The position numbers were made by a program, and so were the translations under genes. From assembly GCF_000716535.1 (NCBI RefSeq), contig NZ_JNWV01000051.1, forward strand, positions 1 to 47,797: 47,797 nt of DNA, in the 5' to 3' direction. Source of the DNA: Streptomyces flaveolus. GTDB taxonomy: Bacteria; Actinomycetota; Actinomycetes; Streptomycetales; Streptomycetaceae. The notes beneath the pieces were generated by a model. It was not told where the DNA came from, made no database searches, and saw nothing but the letters and a program-made list of their open reading frames with translations. Positions 40,970 through 47,797 of this stretch are shown here, piece by piece. How positions within the stretch are numbered: position 1 is the first letter of the stretch; each line of letters starts with the position of its first letter.

Positions 40970-42031
40970 TCAGTTGGCGCTGTGCGTCTGGGGGTGGCCG
41001 CCCGCCCTCGCGGTCAGCGCGGCGACCCGGTCGACGGCCGCCGCCAGGGTCTCCGGCGGCAGCAGCCCGGCACCCTGGCCGCGCGCGAAGTCCGCGAAGG
41101 TCTCGGCCGTCGTGTAGCGGGGCGTGAAGCCCAGCGTCTCGCGCATCTCGACGGTGTCCACCACCCGCCCGTGGGTGAGCAGCCGGATCTGCTCCGGCGA
41201 GAAGTCCGTCATACCGAGCGTACGCACAAGGGAGCCGGCCCAGGTGACCGCGGGCAGCAGCAGCGGCACGGTGGGCCGCCCGAGCCGCCGGGAGCACTGC
41301 GAGAGCAACAGCACGCCGTCCCCGGCGATGTTGAAGGTGCCGCTGTTCAGGGTGCCCCGGCGCGGCTCGTGCGAGGCGATCCGCAGCACCTCGATGACGT
41401 CGTCCTCGTGCACGAACTGCAGCCGCGGGTCGTAGCCGAACACGGTCGGCAGGACGGGCAGCGCGAAGTACGAGGCGAGCGGGGTGTCCGCGGCCGGCCC
41501 GAGGATGTTGGCGAACCGCAGCACGCACACGGCGACGTCCGGGCGCCGCCGGGCGAACCCGCGCACATACCCCTCCACCTCGACGGCGTCCTTCGCGAAG
41601 CCGCCGCTGGGCAGCGACTTGGGCGGGGTCGTCTCGGTGAACACGGCCGGATCGCGCGGCGCGGAGCCGTAGACGTTCGTACTGGACTTCACCACCAGCC
41701 GCCGCACGGCCGGCGACTTCTGGCAGGCACCGAGGAGCTGCATGGTGCCGATGACGTTGGTCTCCTTGACCGTGGCCCGGCTGCCGCCGCCCAGGGCCGT
41801 GCCCGTGACGTCCAGGTGGACGACCGTGTCCGCGCCGGTCTCGGCGAGCACCCGGGCGATGGTCGGCTGCCGGATGTCGGCCTGGATGAAGTCGGCGCCG
41901 CCCAGATGGTGCGCCGGCGGCACCGCGTCCACGGCGATCACACGCTCGACCTCCGGGTCCCGCTGGATCCGCCGCACGAACCGGCCGCCGAGCTGCCGGG
42001 CGACTCCGGTGACGAGCACGATCCGTCCCAA
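40970..42031 (-). CDS. NAD-dependent epimerase/dehydratase (extended SDR)
   Basis: 353 residues. The cofactor loop is IVLVTGVARQLGGRFVRRI, slightly altered from TGxxGxxG (the second glycine position is Arg). Acidic VIAVDAVPP suggests NAD. Ser and Tyr sites are VVKSSTNVYGSAPRDP, with a further extended-SDR feature at LRFANILGPAADTPLASYF. The Lys of YxxxK is not obvious, so catalysis is uncertain. It starts with a rare TTG at 42031, supported by GGAAGG upstream and by homology beginning GRIVLVTG. It is probably one transcript with the acyltransferase, hinting at lipid or wall precursor work. Confidence 0.88.
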   Translation of the reverse strand: MGRIVLVTGVARQLGGRFVRRIQRDPEVERVIAVDAVPPAHHLGGADFIQADIRQPTIARVLAETGADTVVHLDVTGTALGGGSRATVKETNVIGTMQLLGACQKSPAVRRLVVKSSTNVYGSAPRDPAVFTETTPPKSLPSGGFAKDAVEVEGYVRGFARRRPDVAVCVLRFANILGPAADTPLASYFALPVLPTVFGYDPRLQFVHEDDVIEVLRIASHEPRRGTLNSGTFNIAGDGVLLLSQCSRRLGRPTVPLLLPAVTWAGSLVRTLGMTDFSPEQIRLLTHGRVVDTVEMRETLGFTPRYTTAETFADFARGQGAGLLPPETLAAAVDRVAALTARAGGHPQTHSAN

Positions 42032-42159
42032 GATCAGCGCCTTCCTTCCCGCGTAACCGGTATCCCGCGTTCCCCGTGTGCGGCCAACCTAGCCGGTCGA
42101 TGTTGCGCTGTGATGACCCCAAGTGCACCTGGCGACGGAAATTCCCCCATCGGTATATG

Positions 42160-42197
42160 CCTGTGGCCCCCCACCACTGCTGGTGGGGGGCCACAGG
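42160..42197. terminator. Terminator after the bS22 gene
   Basis: A 17-bp perfect stem starting CCTGTGGCCCCCCACCA around the loop CTGC, 22 nt past the stop of the leftward small ribosomal protein gene. It lies between it and the epimerase promoter. Confidence 0.85.
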
Positions 42198-42218
42198 GCC
42201 ACACTCTCGCGGCGCCGC

Positions 42219-42317
42219 TTACTTCTTGTTACGGCGCTGAACGCGCGTGCGCTTGAGCAGCTTGCGGTGCTTCTTCTTGGCCATCCGCTTGCGCCGCTTC
42301 TTGATAACAGAGCCCAC
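42219..42317 (-). CDS. Small ribosomal protein bS22 (AURKAIP1/COX24 domain)
   Basis: 32 residues with GTG start and GAGGG five nt upstream. The protein is almost all Lys and Arg: [19 protein letters not shown] and then [13 protein letters not shown]. This is the AURKAIP1/COX24 mini-protein of actinobacteria, identified in mycobacterial ribosomes as bS22, bound near the decoding centre. It is easily missed because of its size. Coding is supported by the ribosome site, the terminator and strong similarity to the family as I remember it. Confidence 0.93.
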   Translation of the reverse strand: MGSVIKKRRKRMAKKKHRKLLKRTRVQRRNKK

Positions 42318-42452
42318 GACTACCCTCGCTCACTTCTCATCACTCGGTTGTTTGGGCGCCATGGGCCCACACGACCTACGAGGGGCTAGCCTACCCAACC
42401 GAGCGCCGAGGTCGTAATCGAGGGGTGTCCCCGGGTCACCCAGGGGGCGCCG

Positions 42453-42665
42453 TCAGACCGTCTCCACCCCCACATAGCTGTCACGGAGGTACTCGTGTAC
42501 CGCTTGTTCCGGGACGCGGAACGACCGTCCGACCCGGATCGCGGGCAGATGACCGCTGTGCACCAGGCGGTACACGGTCATCTTCGACACTCGCATCACC
42601 GAGGCGACCTCCGCCACGGTAAGGAACTGAACCTCGTTCAGAGGCCTCTCGCCAGCTGCAGCCAT
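42453..42665 (-). CDS. Excisionase-family helix-turn-helix DNA-binding protein
   Basis: 70 residues, a lone MerR-like winged helix: FLTVAEVASVMRVSKMTVYRLVHSGHLPAIRVGRSFRVPEQAVHEYLRDS. This is the Xis/BldC-like fold, lacking any effector domain. The ATG at 42665 has AGGTG 5 nt upstream; an upstream GTG would add residues not typical of the family. Despite the family name no phage or integrase is nearby. It is a conserved Streptomyces gene in this position and probably a small transcription factor. Target unknown. Confidence 0.9.
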   Translation of the reverse strand: MAAAGERPLNEVQFLTVAEVASVMRVSKMTVYRLVHSGHLPAIRVGRSFRVPEQAVHEYLRDSYVGVETV

Positions 42666-42794
42666 GACACACCTGAACCTTCCGCACTCGACGGCCACCG
42701 GCTTCCCCTTCCGGTGACTCTTCGTCGTTGCGTGCTCACTCCCCAGACTAGGGGCGGGTGATGCGAGTGGGGAAGAGGTGCACCCATCGGCGGC

Positions 42795-43610
42795 CTACTG
42801 TGACAGACACGCGCGATTGAGTACGTAGCGGATCAACGGCCGGTAGTGAGCAGACCGCACTGCGTCATCAACCGGAACGACGACGGACACCCGCCCCTCG
42901 GCCTCCCCCACGAACAGCGCGGGATCATCCGTGTCTGCCAGACCGATGGCCTCGAACCCGAGCTGACCAGCACCGCAGACCCACCCGTGATCCCCGACCA
43001 CCAGCTCCGGCAGCGGCCCGCCGGCCTCCGCCGCGGCGTCCAGCGCGACGCGAACCGGGAGCGGCGAGTGGCTGTGGGCGCCCGGCTCACAACCGGGGCG
43101 CCCGCTCGCCGGTTCCCGCACCAGGGCAACCCCTCGTACGTAGTCGAGGCGATGGGTGCGTAGACCGAACCGGGTCAATATGTCGACACAGCGACCCTGC
43201 GCCGGGGTGAGAACCTCACATCCCGCCGTCGACAAGGCGTCCGCGAGAGCGGCGTAGAAACCGTGCAGCGGACGCGGGTGCCCGGTGCCGAGCAGCACGG
43301 GCGCGCCACGACGGGCCACCTCCCCGATCCGCCCGGCGAAGGCGTCCAGCGCGGCGAGCGTCCGCTCCGGATCGATCACATCCGGTCCGGAAATGCACCG
43401 GGGGTCGGCCGAAACCCCGCACCTCTCCGCCATCAACCCGATCAAGTCCCGGACTCCCCACGCCCCTTCGGGATCGATCCCGATCAACACGCGTGGATCC
43501 CGGGCGGCGAACAGCCGATAACTCCGCAGGCTGTCCTCCCGCGAGGTCGCCACCACCCCGGCCAGCCGGGCGGCCACCAGATGCGCGCGGAGGCGGGCGG
43601 CGGTCAACAC
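42795..43610 (-). CDS. Conserved actinobacterial protein, putative phosphatase
   Basis: 271 residues with GTG start and no clear ribosome site. Features are an Ala/Arg-rich opening (LTAARLRAHLVAARLAGVVATSREDSLRSYRLF), then RVLIGIDPEGAWGVRDLIGLMAERCGVSADP. GAPVLLGTGHPRPLHGFYAALADALSTAGCEV is a loop with His and Gly like a nucleotide- or phosphate-binding turn. LPELVVGDHGWVCGAGQLGFEAIGLADTDDPALFVGEAEGRVSVVVPVDD closes the fold. I recall homologues in this position annotated as phosphatase, but no standard phosphatase motif is convincing, so function is open. The pattern suggests a Rossmann-like sandwich binding a phosphorylated ligand. Confidence 0.75.
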   Translation of the reverse strand: MLTAARLRAHLVAARLAGVVATSREDSLRSYRLFAARDPRVLIGIDPEGAWGVRDLIGLMAERCGVSADPRCISGPDVIDPERTLAALDAFAGRIGEVARRGAPVLLGTGHPRPLHGFYAALADALSTAGCEVLTPAQGRCVDILTRFGLRTHRLDYVRGVALVREPASGRPGCEPGAHSHSPLPVRVALDAAAEAGGPLPELVVGDHGWVCGAGQLGFEAIGLADTDDPALFVGEAEGRVSVVVPVDDAVRSAHYRPLIRYVLNRACLSQ

Positions 43611-43737
43611 GGATGCGATGGTGGCCCATTGGGGGTGCGGGCGGGACGCAAACGCCGGAAGTCCGCACGGTTGGCCTAATGCCGGCCTACGGGTGGGCGG
43701 GAGAGCCCCTCAGGGACGAAAACCCGCGCGGAGACCG

Positions 43738-44910
43738 TCACGGAAGAAGCCCGCGCAACGGGAACACCGCCCGCCGGGTCGCCAGCACGGCCTGGTCCAC
43801 CCGGTCGGCGGGGTCGTACCCCTCGTCCCAGGACGCCCACGACACCGGCCACAACCCGTCCGTCATCCGCCACGGCCCCGGCTGCCGCGTCCGGGCGAAC
43901 ACGTCCTGCCGCCATGCCTCGGGGATCACCGTCTCCGGAGCGACCGGCTTGCCGGCCGCGATCCCCACCAGATGCGTCCACGACCGCGGTACGACGTCCA
44001 CCACCGCGTACCCGCCCCCGCCGAGCGCGACCCACTTCCCCCCGGCGTACTCGTGCGCCAGGTCGTGACACGCCACCTGCACCGCCCGCTGCGCGTCCAG
44101 CGAGACCGCCAGGTGCGCGAGCGGATCCTCGAAGTGCGTGTCGGCCCCGTGCTGGGTGACGAGCACCTGCGGCCGGAACTCCGCGAGCAGCTCCGGCACC
44201 ACGGCGTGGAAGGCCCGTACCCACCCCGCGTCCCCGGTCCCGGCCGGCAGCGCCACGTTCACCGCGGCCCCCTCCCCCGCGCCCGCCCCGGTCTCCTCCG
44301 GCCACCCGGTCTGCGGGAACAACGTACGGGGATGCTCGTGCAAGGAGATCGTCAGCACCCGCGGGTCCTCCCAGAACGCGGCCTGCACCCCGTCCCCGTG
44401 GTGCACGTCGACGTCCACGTAGGCGACCCGCTCGGCGCCCAGCTCCAGCAGCCGCGCGATGGCGAGCGACGCGTCGTTGTAGATGCAGAACCCCGACGCC
44501 CCGCCCGGCATGGCGTGGTGCAGCCCGCCCGCGAAGTTCACGGCGTGGTCGGCGTCCCCCCGCCACACCGCCTCGGCCGCCCCCACCGACTGCCCGGCGA
44601 TCAGCGCGGACACCTCGTGCATCCCGGCGAACGCGGGATCGTCGACCGTCCCCAGCCCGTACGAGCCGTCCGCCCCCGCCGGATCGGCCGACGCGGCCTT
44701 CACGGCCTCGATGTAGTCCTCCCGGTGGACCAGCCGGAGCGTGGACTCGCCGGCCGCTTTCGCCGCGACGACCTCCACCTCCCGGTCGAGCCCGAAGGCG
44801 CCGACCAGCCGGCGGGTCAGCTCCAGCCGGACCGGATCCATCGGATGGTTCCGACCGAAGTCATAGCCCGTTACTGCCTCGTCCCACATCAGCTGTGCGC
44901 GGCCGCTCAT
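43738..44910 (-). CDS. AcuC-like histone deacetylase family protein
   Basis: 390 residues. A zinc deacetylase of the class I HDAC fold: LMWDEAVTGYDFGRNHPMDPVRLELT, then GGLHHAMPGGASGFCIYNDASLAIARLL (active-site His pair). VAYVDVDVHHGDGVQAAFWEDPRVLTISLHE carries zinc-binding Asp and His, and QHGADTHFEDPLAHL the second zinc-binding Asp. GGGGYAVVDVVPRSW holds the catalytic Tyr. AcuC removes acetyl groups from acetyl-CoA synthetase or related proteins. The ATG at 44910 was chosen over a GTG three codons earlier. Its 5' end overlaps the MFS gene's 3' end by 50 nt. Confidence 0.93.
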   Translation of the reverse strand: MSGRAQLMWDEAVTGYDFGRNHPMDPVRLELTRRLVGAFGLDREVEVVAAKAAGESTLRLVHREDYIEAVKAASADPAGADGSYGLGTVDDPAFAGMHEVSALIAGQSVGAAEAVWRGDADHAVNFAGGLHHAMPGGASGFCIYNDASLAIARLLELGAERVAYVDVDVHHGDGVQAAFWEDPRVLTISLHEHPRTLFPQTGWPEETGAGAGEGAAVNVALPAGTGDAGWVRAFHAVVPELLAEFRPQVLVTQHGADTHFEDPLAHLAVSLDAQRAVQVACHDLAHEYAGGKWVALGGGGYAVVDVVPRSWTHLVGIAAGKPVAPETVIPEAWRQDVFARTRQPGPWRMTDGLWPVSWASWDEGYDPADRVDQAVLATRRAVFPLRGLLP

Positions 44911-46078
44911 GCCCGCCACCGTATCGGTCCGGTTGAGCGGCGAACGACCTGGCGTACCCCAGTGTCACCAGCACCAACACCATCGGCACGAGCATGGCCC
45001 CCCGATAGCTCCACGCGTCACCGAGAGCGCCCACCAGCGGAGCGCCGATCAGGAAACCCACGTAGTTGAAGATGTTCAGCCGCGCGACCGCAGCGTCCGA
45101 GGCCCCGGGGAACAACCGTCCGGCCGCCGCGAACGTCTGCGGCACCAGCACACACAACCCCAGCCCCAGCAGGGTGAACCCGAGCATCCCGGCCCACGCG
45201 CCGGGCGCCGCGGCCACCACCGCGAACCCGCCGGCCGCGACCACCGCCCCGAGCCGTACGACCGCCACGGCCCCGAACCGGCGTACCCCGAGGTCCCCGA
45301 TCGCCCGCCCCACGAGCGTGGTCACCATGTACACGTTGTACGGCACGGTCGCCAGCTGCTCCGAGCTGCCCAGCACGTCCTTCAGGTACTTGGCGCTCCA
45401 GTTGGACACGGTCGAGTCTCCGATGTAGGCGAACATCATCACCAGGCACAACGGCAGCAGCAGTTTGAAGACGACGTTCCCCCGCTCCCCGGTCCGCTCC
45501 GGAGCGGACACGGGCTCCCCGTCGACGTACCACCGGCTCCCCACCAGCGCCGCCGGCAACAGCACGGCCACTACTGGCAGGTACGACACCCACAGCGCGA
45601 GGTGCCAGTGCGCCCCCGCCCAGGCCAGCGAGGCCCCCAGGATCGCGCCCAGGCTGTAGACGGCGTGGAAGCCGAGCATGATGCTGCGCCCGTACGACCG
45701 CTGGAGGCTGACGCCGAGCATGTTCATGGACGCGTCCAGCGCGCCCACCGCCAGACCGAACGCGCCCAGCGCCACGGCGAGTACGGCCACCTGTCCGTGC
45801 CCGCCCGCCGCGACGCCGAGCAGCGCCAGCAGCACCACCGGCTGGGACCAGCGCAGCAGCCGGCTGGGCCGGACCCGCTTGACCAGGTGCTCGGTGCTCA
45901 CGCTGCCGACCCCGGCGAGGACCGGCACGGCGGCCAGGAAGACCGGCAGCAGCGCGTCGGAGACGCCGTACCGGTCCTGGATGGCCGGGATGCGCGTCAC
46001 CAGCAGGGCGAAGGCGACGCCCTGGGCGAAGAAGCTGAACGCCAGCGAGGCCCTACCGCGCCGCAGCACATCAGTCAT
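44861..46078 (-). CDS. MFS transporter
   Basis: 405 residues with about 12 hydrophobic helices. The N-terminal segment is RRGRASLAFSFFAQGVAFALLVTRIPAIQDRYGVSDALLPVFLAAVPVLAGVGS. The mid-segment is AVGALDASMNMLGVSLQRSYGRSIMLGFHAVYSLGAILGAS. The second half includes SNWSAKYLKDVLGSSEQLATVPYNVYMVTTLVGRAIGDLGVRRFG. This resembles the YbjJ/fucose-permease-like group; substrate unknown. TACTCT lies 8 nt before the ATG and there is no ribosome site, so translation may be leaderless. The last 17 codons overlap the acuC start, an unusually long overlap that suggests coupled expression. Confidence 0.9.
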   Translation of the reverse strand: MTDVLRRGRASLAFSFFAQGVAFALLVTRIPAIQDRYGVSDALLPVFLAAVPVLAGVGSVSTEHLVKRVRPSRLLRWSQPVVLLALLGVAAGGHGQVAVLAVALGAFGLAVGALDASMNMLGVSLQRSYGRSIMLGFHAVYSLGAILGASLAWAGAHWHLALWVSYLPVVAVLLPAALVGSRWYVDGEPVSAPERTGERGNVVFKLLLPLCLVMMFAYIGDSTVSNWSAKYLKDVLGSSEQLATVPYNVYMVTTLVGRAIGDLGVRRFGAVAVVRLGAVVAAGGFAVVAAAPGAWAGMLGFTLLGLGLCVLVPQTFAAAGRLFPGASDAAVARLNIFNYVGFLIGAPLVGALGDAWSYRGAMLVPMVLVLVTLGYARSFAAQPDRYGGGHERPRTADVGRGSNGL

Positions 46079-46199
46079 GGCGGCGAGAGTAGGGCCCAGG
46101 GCTACCGCTGGGTAGATCCAGCCAAAGATGAATTTCCCTCAGCTTCCGTCCGGGCTCCGGCCCAGCCCGGCTTCGGCTCGGTGGCCGGCCGGCGGGGGA

Positions 46200-46913
46200 T
46201 CAGGCGGCGACGGCCACCGCGGGTCGCTCCACCCGGCCGGCCTCCACCTCGGCCGCGAGCATCCGCTCCATCGGCCCGACAGCCAGCCCCCCGCTGACCA
46301 CTACCCCGATCCCCATCGCGGCGATCAGGATGACGGAGCCCAGCCACACCATGGTGTCCACGGGGACGGTGTAGGCACCCACGACCCGTACGACGCACTC
46401 GGCCAGCAGCGCCAGCCCCCACACCACGGAGAACGCCCGCTCCCTGGACCGGAAGGCCGCGGACTCGGCCGCCGCCCCGGACACCAGTCGCTGCCAGGCG
46501 GCTTCCCTGGCCGCGTCGCCCTTCACGACGAAGGGCTTCATGCCCGCGGTCATCATCGGCTTGCCGAGCCGGACGGACACCAGGATGCCGATGGCCACCG
46601 TGCTGCTGACCCCGCTGTCCTTGGCCAGCATCAGCCGCGGGTCGCCCGAGACGAAACTCAGCAGCAGGGACACGACGTTCACGACGAGGATCAGACCCGC
46701 CAGCGCGTTGGTCCTGCGCTCCCTGACCAGTCCCCATACGGTCCGCACCGCCGGTACGACACTGCTCCAGGCGAGCGCCGCGAAGGTGCTCATCCCGAGG
46801 GCGTCCTTGAAGAGGTAGTACGAGCCGAGCGGCATCGCCACATCGATGAGCAGCGGCTTGAAGTTGTCCAGCACGCTCGGCTTCCGGCCCTGGTTCCCCG
46901 TGTTCTTCGTCAT
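46200..46913 (-). CDS. VC0807-like integral membrane protein
   Basis: 237 residues. Hydrophobic segments are LLIDVAMPLGSYYLFKDALGMSTFAALAWSSVVPAVRTVWGL, LAGLILVVNVVSLLLSFVSGD, VSSTVAIGILVSVRLG, VVWGLALLAECVVRVVGAYTV and MVWLGSVILIAAMGIGVVVSGG, five or six in all. The DPRLMLAKDSGVSS loop with GKPMMTAGMKPF and REAAWQRLVS is the VC0807-family signature. The end is a charged tail. The ATG at 46913 follows GAGGA very closely; the open frame extends further but lacks family similarity. Function unknown. It is a single gene, 121 bp upstream of the MFS start on the same strand. Confidence 0.85.
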   Translation of the reverse strand: MTKNTGNQGRKPSVLDNFKPLLIDVAMPLGSYYLFKDALGMSTFAALAWSSVVPAVRTVWGLVRERRTNALAGLILVVNVVSLLLSFVSGDPRLMLAKDSGVSSTVAIGILVSVRLGKPMMTAGMKPFVVKGDAAREAAWQRLVSGAAAESAAFRSRERAFSVVWGLALLAECVVRVVGAYTVPVDTMVWLGSVILIAAMGIGVVVSGGLAVGPMERMLAAEVEAGRVERPAVAVAA

Positions 46914-47005
46914 GTCCTCAGCATCGCCGCAGGGCCGGGTCCGGCAGTAGAAACGATCGTCCGGAGCTCCGCATGACATCTGTCAGCCCGCGCGGCCGAC
47001 CGGGG

Positions 47006-47650
47006 TCATACCAGCAGGTCGAGCAACTGGTCCATGCGGGAGAAGAGTTGACCGGCACCCGCGAGCTTCGCCGCCGGCGTCATCGCGGTGAACCCGTACA
47101 CGTCCATCCCGGCCGCCACAGCCGCCTGCACGCCCAGCGGGGAGTCCTCCACGACCACACACCGCTCCGGGGCCACTCCCATCCGCTGAGCCGCGTGCAG
47201 GAACAGGTCCGGCGCGGGCTTGCCCCGCCCGACGTCCTCGGAGCTGAAGACGCGCTCCTGCGGGAACCACCGGTCGAGCCCGGTCGTCCGATGCCCCACC
47301 CGGATCCGCGCATGGCTCCCGGAGGAGGCCACGCAGTACGGCACCCCGTCCGCGGCCAGCTTCTCCAGTACGCCGGTCACCCCGGGCACGGGCTGCAACT
47401 CCCGCTCGAACGCGGCGAACACCCGCGCGTGGAAGACCTCGTCGAAATCCGCCGGCAGCCGCTGTCCCGTCCGCTCCAGAACCAGCTCGTGGATCCGATG
47501 CATCGCCGACCCCATGTAGTCGCGGATGGAGTCCTCGTACGAGGTGGGGTGCCCCAACTCGGTCAGATAGGCGGCCAGGAGCCGGTTGGATATGGGCTCG
47601 CTGTCCACGAGGACACCGTCGTTGTCGAAGATGACGAGGTCGTAGCGCAT
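47006..47650 (-). CDS. HAD family hydrolase (beta-phosphoglucomutase-like)
   Basis: 214 residues, HAD subfamily IA. Motif I is VIFDNDGVLVDSEPISN, where the usual DxDG is DNDG. The cap domain is LTELGHPTSYEDSIRDYMGSAMHRIHELV. Motif II is YCVASSGSHARIRVGH, motif III the Lys of DVGRGKPAPDLFLHAAQ, and motif IV VVVEDSPLGVQAAVAAGMDVYGF. The second residue of DxDG being Asn is common in this subgroup. It dephosphorylates or isomerises small phosphorylated sugars; substrate unknown. It reads away from the rRNA operon terminator, 23 nt after it. Confidence 0.92.
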   Translation of the reverse strand: MRYDLVIFDNDGVLVDSEPISNRLLAAYLTELGHPTSYEDSIRDYMGSAMHRIHELVLERTGQRLPADFDEVFHARVFAAFERELQPVPGVTGVLEKLAADGVPYCVASSGSHARIRVGHRTTGLDRWFPQERVFSSEDVGRGKPAPDLFLHAAQRMGVAPERCVVVEDSPLGVQAAVAAGMDVYGFTAMTPAAKLAGAGQLFSRMDQLLDLLV

Positions 47651-47673
47651 GAGTTCACCCTAAACGCAGAAAA

Positions 47674-47695
47674 CCCCCGCACCGAAGTGCGGGGG
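47674..47695 (-). terminator. rRNA operon terminator
   Basis: CCCCCGCAC (47674-47682) and GTGCGGGGG (47687-47695) pair around CGAA. On the minus strand the stem is followed by GTTTTCTGCG, so this is a classical intrinsic terminator after the 5S rRNA gene. Confidence 0.9.
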
Positions 47696-47709
47696 CTCCC
47701 TCAAAAATT

Positions 47710-47797
47710 GTTCGGCGGCGTCCTACTCTCCCACAGGGTCCCCCCTGCAGTACCATCGGCGCTGTGAGGCTTAGCTTCCGGGTTCGGAATGTAACCG
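47710..47797 (-). rRNA. rrf: 5S ribosomal RNA (3' part; runs off the window)
   Basis: The reverse complement reads CGGTTACATTCCGAACCCGG, then GAAGCTAAGCC and GGTACTGCAGGGGGGACCC, and ends GAGTAGGACGCCGCCGAAC. These are the conserved loops and 3' stem of Streptomyces 5S rRNA. About 88 of roughly 120 bases lie in the window. The 23S and 16S genes should lie beyond the right edge on the same strand. Confidence 0.95.

Noticed and set aside
42453..42665. Phage or integrative-element excisionase
   Set aside because: No integrase, attachment repeat or tRNA gene is nearby, and the gene lies in conserved core order. It is more likely a chromosomal HTH regulator.
1..47797. tRNA genes
   Set aside because: No cloverleaf with TTCGA and CCA-type acceptor pattern was recognised. 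A dedicated tRNA scan would be needed to be certain.

Overview
The window is a stretch of Streptomyces (or close relative) chromosome. The G+C content is very high and third positions are almost always G or C. Three gene groups are characteristic of the genus: the rex-hemA-hemC-hemD operon with a Rex operator, the developmental sigma factor bldN next to its anti-sigma gene rsbN, and a class I lysyl-tRNA synthetase divergent from argS. The right edge enters the 3' end of an rRNA operon (5S rRNA, minus strand). From memory of the S. coelicolor SCO33xx region, lysS/argS and everything from hemB to the small HTH gene are in core order. The stretches between them are accessory.

Layout. 1-5.3 kb holds small redox/regulator modules: a flavin-dependent oxidoreductase (partial), a zinc-free MDR reductase with an HxlR regulator, a secreted protein, a YnfA-like membrane protein, an SDR with a translationally coupled mini membrane protein, and an NmrA-like protein with a TetR regulator. 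5.4-7.5 kb holds a free-standing LAGLIDADG endonuclease facing an RtcB RNA ligase across a shared perfect-palindrome terminator. 7.7-11 kb holds two DUF3558 lipoproteins and a DUF2637 membrane protein. 11-14.7 kb is lysS and argS.

14.9-22.7 kb is the most interesting part: a three-gene operon. The first gene is a giant NB-ARC (STAND) NTPase with about 29 TPR-like repeats. The second is a CHAT (caspase-like) protease with a His/Cys dyad. The third is a GxSxG alpha/beta hydrolase. The genes are nearly contiguous (6-nt gap, then a GTGA overlap). The layout is that of a sensor, a protease and a lipase/esterase-like effector, which suggests an abortive-infection or programmed-death type defence. 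I do not recognise it as a named system. The giant gene carries an in-frame amber codon inside a repeat and two rare TTA codons.

22.6-27.3 kb holds a WYL regulator divergent from a VOC protein, a DUF4253 protein, a membrane-anchored HTH protein with a 30-bp coding tandem repeat, and a DUF4232 lipoprotein. 27.3-35.7 kb is tetrapyrrole biosynthesis: hemB, then hemD, hemC, hemA and rex reading leftward. A TetR/SnoaL/NmrA cassette with two matching operators lies between hemB and hemD. 35.9-39.8 kb holds glutaredoxin, a HAD-IB phosphatase, bldN and rsbN. 39.9-47.7 kb reads leftward: acyltransferase, epimerase, 32-residue ribosomal protein bS22, an excisionase-like HTH protein, a putative phosphatase, AcuC deacetylase, MFS transporter, a VC0807-like membrane protein, a HAD hydrolase and the rRNA terminator.

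No tRNA, CRISPR array, insertion sequence or integrase was seen.
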